Shown: in pieces, positions 60,901 through 64,000 of the stretch | How the letters are laid out: the number at the start of each line of letters is the position of its first letter | How positions within the stretch are numbered: position 1 is the stretch's first letter | Origin: Phaseolibacter flectens ATCC 12775 | GTDB taxonomy: Bacteria; Pseudomonadota; Gammaproteobacteria; Enterobacterales; Enterobacteriaceae | Reading direction: 5' to 3' | Length of the DNA stretch: 64,000 nt | NCBI RefSeq assembly: GCF_000518745.1 | Contig: NZ_JAEE01000008.1 | Coordinates: forward strand, 1 to 64,000 | The notes under the pieces: model-generated | What the model saw: the letters and a program-made list of their open reading frames with translations, nothing else | Database searches by the model: none | Told to the model about the DNA's origin: nothing | Made by a program: the position numbers and the translations under genes

Positions 60901-62373
60901 ATCATCACCCATGGAGCCGACCGCTTCTTGACCGTTTTCTGCCAGCGCACAGATAACAGTTTCAATTTCCTCTCGACTATAGGCGAATTGTTTGTGATAA
61001 GTGGCAAGTTGCTGATCATCAAGTTGACGTTGACCCAGTTTCTCATCGGGTAATTGCTCGAAAGGCACCAGCCGTGTCACATTTTTATCTAACCATTGTT
61101 TGTAGGGATGGCGTTGTTTCAGGTCATTATCAGTCTCTGCCGAGTGATGAATTTTGCCTTTAAGGGTATCGATGACCAGTAATTCACCTGGTCCAACACG
61201 ACCTTTTTCTTGAACTTCATCCGCGGGATAATCCCATATTCCCACTTCTGAGGCACAGGTGATCAGGTTATCTTTGGTAATCACATAGCGTGCAGGGCGT
61301 AACCCATTGCGATCTAAATTACAGGCCGCATAGCGGCCATCAGACATAACAATCCCTGCGGGACCATCCCAAGGCTCCATATGCATGGAGTTGAAATCAA
61401 AAAAAGCCCTTAAATCCTGATCCATATCTGGGTTATTTTGCCAAGCCGGCGGTACCAGTAAGCGCATGGCTCTGATCAGATCCATACCGCCATTCAAGAA
61501 CAACTCTAACATATTGTCCATGGAACTGGAGTCCGAGCCCGTTTCATTCACAAAGGGGGCGGCATCCTGCAAGTCAGGGATCAATGGCGTGATAAATTTA
61601 TAGGCGCGGGCTTTCGCCCATTGTCTATTGCTGTTGATGGTGTTGATTTCACCATTATGTGCCATATAACGGAAGGGTTGAGCGGATTGCCAGCGAGGAA
61701 CGGTATTGGTAGAAAAACGCTGGTGAAATAAACAGATGGCAGATTCCATGCGTAAATCAGCCAAGTCCGGATAAAAGCGAGGTAAATCCGCAGGGACACA
61801 CAGACCTTTATAGACATTGACTTGGTTTGAGAAACTACAGATATAAAACTCGTCATCATCCAGTGTGTCGATCCGTTTTTCAATACGACGTCGAGCCATA
61901 TAGAGGCGACGCTCCATATCACGAGATCGCCAGCCTGCAGGGGCATTGATAAAGACCTGTTCGATAGTGGGTAAGGCATTGAGTGCAATCTCCCCCAGAA
62001 TATCCTGATTGATTGGTACTTTTCGCCAACTGACGGCGGCTAAGGTTTCTCGTTGTATTTCTTGTTCGACAATCTGGCGGGCTTGTTGCGCTTTTTCAGG
62101 GTCATTGTGTAAAAATAACATGCCGACAGCATAATTTTTGGCCAGTCGGAAACCTTGCTGCTCCGCGATAAGTTGAAAGAAGCGATCAGGTTTTTGCAGC
62201 AATAAGCCACAGCCATCCCCCGTTTTACCATCAGCCAGTATGGCACCACGATGCTGCATACGAGATAAAGCATGGATGGCCGTACGGACGACTTTATGAC
62301 TGGGCTCGCCCTGCAAATGGGCGATCAGTCCAAAGCCACAGTTATCCTTTTCATGGGATTTATTGTACAGCAT
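57907..62373 (-). CDS. gltB: glutamate synthase, large subunit
   Basis: A 1488-residue flavoenzyme that makes glutamate from glutamine and 2-oxoglutarate. A short propeptide (MLYNKSHEKDN) precedes the N-terminal nucleophile Cys12, which starts the class II amidotransferase domain CGFGLIAHLQG. The FMN synthase domain follows (GGASNSGEGGEDPARY, GYDGGTGASPLTS), with an Fe-S loop (CRICHLNNCATGVATQ-type CKYLRICHLNNCATG) and a C-terminal beta-helix. GGGAGG lies upstream of the start. Confidence 0.99.
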   Translation of the reverse strand: MLYNKSHEKDNCGFGLIAHLQGEPSHKVVRTAIHALSRMQHRGAILADGKTGDGCGLLLQKPDRFFQLIAEQQGFRLAKNYAVGMLFLHNDPEKAQQARQIVEQEIQRETLAAVSWRKVPINQDILGEIALNALPTIEQVFINAPAGWRSRDMERRLYMARRRIEKRIDTLDDDEFYICSFSNQVNVYKGLCVPADLPRFYPDLADLRMESAICLFHQRFSTNTVPRWQSAQPFRYMAHNGEINTINSNRQWAKARAYKFITPLIPDLQDAAPFVNETGSDSSSMDNMLELFLNGGMDLIRAMRLLVPPAWQNNPDMDQDLRAFFDFNSMHMEPWDGPAGIVMSDGRYAACNLDRNGLRPARYVITKDNLITCASEVGIWDYPADEVQEKGRVGPGELLVIDTLKGKIHHSAETDNDLKQRHPYKQWLDKNVTRLVPFEQLPDEKLGQRQLDDQQLATYHKQFAYSREEIETVICALAENGQEAVGSMGDDTPFAVLSTRPRLIYDFFRQQFAQVTNPPIDPLRENHVMSLATCIGQEMNVFSEAEGQAHRVSFKSPILLYSDYHQLLELDSLYYQSQILDCTFDPQIESLQQAIHHLMDEAEQCVKDGTVLLVLSDRAITTQRLPIPAPMIVGAVQTRLVEKNLRCDANIIVETASARDPHHYAVLLGFGATAIYPWLIYETLAMLADKKIVTSDKRTLMLNYRNGINKGLQKIMSKMGISTVASYRCSRLFEAVGLHPDVTHLSFQGVTSRISGANFADFQQDLLDLSKDAWLTRKPLAVGGLLKYVHGGEYHAYHPEVVITLQQAVQSGDYVDYQRYAQLVNQRPPTTLRDLLSLQGKAASIALEHVEAEGELFKRFDTAAMSIGALSPEAHESLAEAMNQLGGASNSGEGGEDPARYHTNKVSRIKQVASGRFGVTPAYLVSAAVIQIKVAQGAKPGEGGQLPGDKVTPYIAKLRYSVPGVTLISPPPHHDIYSIEDLAQLIFDLKQVNPSALISVKLVSAPGVGTIATGVVKAYADLITIAGYDGGTGASPLTSVKYAGCPWELGLVETQQALVVNGLRHKVRLQVDGGLKTGLDVIKAAILGAESFGFGTGPMVALGCKYLRICHLNNCATGVATQDETLRNKHYRGVPFKVTHYFSFIAREAREIMASLGVSRLTDLIGRTDLLAVLPGMTTKQQQLDLSSLLISPPPAAGKALFCTESNPPFDKGELNQRILNEVLPFIGSEKKKTFYFDIKNTDRSVGATLSGAIAGRYGDQGLAATPVRLSFSGTAGQSFGVWNAGGIEMCLTGDANDYVGKGMAGGMLAIRPPVGSAFRSHHATIAGNTCLYGATGGKLFLAGRAGERFAVRNSGAIAVVEGIGDNGCEYMTGGIVCVLGKTGINFGAGMTGGFAYVLDQDTEFTKRVNPELVDVLSISGLPTHEEHLRGLIIEHVRHTQSDWSEEILDQWSHWVGHFRLVKPKSSDIKALLGHRSRSAAELRVLAQ

Positions 62374-63054
62374 GTTTTCAACCTCCCTTGCCGGCTCCTA
62401 GCCACGTTAAACGGCGAGCCACTATGATGCGAAACAGACACAGTGATCTGCTTTAAACATTGGATGATTTGTCGTTGCTATTGAGCAGAGACAATGCCGA
62501 GACAGTTACTGGGAATATCCGTATGTACCTTACTGACCTGAAACGGGATACATAATGATGACGATAAGGTATTTATTGTATGTAAAATACACCCTAATCT
62601 CACGTTATCGGGAAAGCGCACGAAGGTCAACCAAGGAAATTGATGGACAAAAAAGGTGAAAATAATTAACCATATGATTTATAATTGAATTATCATGATC
62701 TTTTTCGCCCAACTGTGACATTATGTGCTTTAAGATACAGAGCTAACGATTAACTATCTATAGTGTCATGGTGCTAATAACTGAAAATTAATCAGTAATT
62801 AGAATTGAGTTCTGTATTTATGGTTTATAACCAATATTTATGCTGTTTTTTCGATTGTTCTCTTTTGTCATGCCGGCAAGGCATCGTGATCGATTTGTAT
62901 AACAATTCACTTTTTATGATTTTTTATTAGGTCTTTTCCTCATTTTCGGCGGTGATCACCCCGATACTCGGTGGGTTCATCTCGTGTAGCTTGCATTCAA
63001 TAACGCGCTTGTAGGTTTCATTTTAATAGGAATTACCACAGTTCAGGAGATGTG
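62374..63054. other. divergent promoter region gltB/arcB
   Basis: 680 bp without a gene. It should hold the gltB promoter (Lrp-controlled in E. coli) and the arcB promoter. yhcC, which separates these genes in E. coli, is absent. AT-rich runs near 62640-62840 are compatible with Lrp/IHF sites, but I cannot pick one out. Confidence 0.5.
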
Positions 63055-64000
63055 ATGAAACACATAAGATTGCTAGCACAATACTACGTAGATTTGATGG
63101 TAAAACTGGGGCTAGTCAGGTTTTCTCTGTTATTGGCCTCAGCCTTGGTGGTATTGGCGCTGATTGTACAATTGGCCGTCACACTCTTATTACATGGTCA
63201 GGTCACGCGTATTGATGTTGTTCGTTCCGTTTTTTTTGGGTTGTTGATCACACCTTGGGCTGTGTATTTTTTATCTGTTGTGGTTGAACAACTGGAAGAT
63301 TCAAGGCAGCGCTTGGTACTGCTGGTGGATAAGCTTGAGGAATTACGTATTCGGGATACTTCCCTCAATCAGCAAATGCAGTTAACGATTGAGCAGATGA
63401 ATCAAGAAATTAATGTTCGTAAAAAAGCGGAGCAGGCGCGTGAGCAGGCCATCAATAAATTACGCGAGGAAATGTCTGGTCGTGAGCAGGCGCAAATTAA
63501 ACTGGAACAACAGACTTCATTTCTCCGATCTTTTTTGGATGCATCACCTGATTTAGTTTTTTACCGTAATCTAGATAAACAATTTTTAGGTTGTAATCGT
63601 GCAATGGAGCTGCTTACAGGGAAAAATGAAAAGCAGCTGATTGGTTTAACGCCGGGAAGTGTTTATGATGCGGAGACGGCTCGCAAAATCCTTGAAACGG
63701 ATGATCAAGTTTTTAAGCACAATGTGACTTTAACTTATGAACAATGGCTTTGTTATCCAGATGGACGTAAAGCCTGTTTTGAAATACGGAAAGTGCCTTA
63801 TTATGATTGGTTAGGTCAGCGGAATGGTCTGATGGGCTTTGGACGTGATATCACGGAGCGTAAGCGTTATCAGGAAGCACTTGAGAATGCCAGTCGAGAA
63901 AAAAGTACCTTTATTTCTACCATTAGTCATGAGTTACGTACACCGCTGAATGGAATTGTCGGCTTGAGTCGGATCTTGCTAGATACTTCACTTGATCAGG
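63055..64000 (+). CDS. arcB: aerobic respiration control sensor kinase ArcB (3' end outside window)
   Basis: The first 315 codons closely match E. coli ArcB: two membrane helices (residues about 23-77, [25 protein letters not shown] and [19 protein letters not shown]), linker coiled coil, PAS domain ([17 protein letters not shown]...[13 protein letters not shown]) and the H-box [17 protein letters not shown]. The phosphorylated His falls at codon 292, as in E. coli. Cys180 and Cys241 of E. coli control quinone sensing; here NRAM- and [16 protein letters not shown] Cys residues are retained. AGGAGATGTG precedes the ATG. The kinase, receiver and Hpt domains lie beyond the window. Confidence 0.98.
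   Translation, partial: MKHIRLLAQYYVDLMVKLGLVRFSLLLASALVVLALIVQLAVTLLLHGQVTRIDVVRSVFFGLLITPWAVYFLSVVVEQLEDSRQRLVLLVDKLEELRIRDTSLNQQMQLTIEQMNQEINVRKKAEQAREQAINKLREEMSGREQAQIKLEQQTSFLRSFLDASPDLVFYRNLDKQFLGCNRAMELLTGKNEKQLIGLTPGSVYDAETARKILETDDQVFKHNVTLTYEQWLCYPDGRKACFEIRKVPYYDWLGQRNGLMGFGRDITERKRYQEALENASREKSTFISTISHELRTPLNGIVGLSRILLDTSLDQ

Overview
The window comes from a gammaproteobacterium of the order Enterobacterales. The evidence is near-identity to E. coli over long blocks: dusB-fis, prmA, accBC, mreBCD-yhdE-rng-yhdP-tldD, aaeR/aaeXAB, argR, degS, zapG/zapE, rplM-rpsI, sspAB, gltBD and arcB. The gene order departs from E. coli in several places. A type II dehydroquinase aroQ precedes accB. 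csrD, mdh, degQ and yhcC are absent from their usual slots, and a family 25 glycosyltransferase sits between degS and zapG. This suggests a family outside core Enterobacteriaceae (Budviciaceae, Morganellaceae or Yersiniaceae-like), but I cannot name the genus.

Layout. 1-99: the 3' end of a 5S rRNA gene and its terminator. 100-9823: a loose, partly eroded accessory stretch. It holds a polysaccharide deacetylase, a HAD phosphatase, a kinase plus sugar transporter pair, proP, a 32-residue membrane peptide, a small gene behind a hexanucleotide repeat, and remains of a small-peptide/ABC-exporter locus. 9824-28027: a secondary-metabolite cluster. 28657-64000: mostly housekeeping genes, ending inside arcB.

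The cluster is the centrepiece. Three plus-strand genes (GNAT acetyltransferase, EntD/Sfp-type phosphopantetheinyl transferase, LuxR-type regulator without a LuxI partner) converge on a 13-gene minus-strand operon. Its order is FAAL, two acyl-CoA dehydrogenase-like proteins, ACP, KS-(degenerate AT)-ACP polyketide synthase, KAS III-like enzyme, FkbH-like glyceryl transferase, ACP, E2-type acyltransferase, FAD monooxygenase, alpha/beta hydrolase, type II thioesterase and a DUF4260 membrane protein. FkbH + ACP + KAS III + E2-like acyltransferase + alpha/beta hydrolase is the signature set for 3-acyl-5-methylene tetronates such as agglomerin. The FAAL/ACP/dehydrogenase/KS front end suggests that an existing fatty acid is activated, desaturated and extended once. 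The resulting beta-ketoacyl chain would then be joined to glyceryl-ACP to form the tetronate ring, then acetylated and eliminated to the exocyclic methylene. A near-consensus lux box lies upstream of the operon, so quorum control through the LuxR solo is likely.

Other points of note: an in-frame UGA interrupts sspA; the PKS acyltransferase domain has lost its catalytic serine; both dehydrogenases have lost the canonical catalytic glutamate; a perfect CRP-type site lies upstream of proP; and the stringently controlled dusB-fis promoter is conserved.
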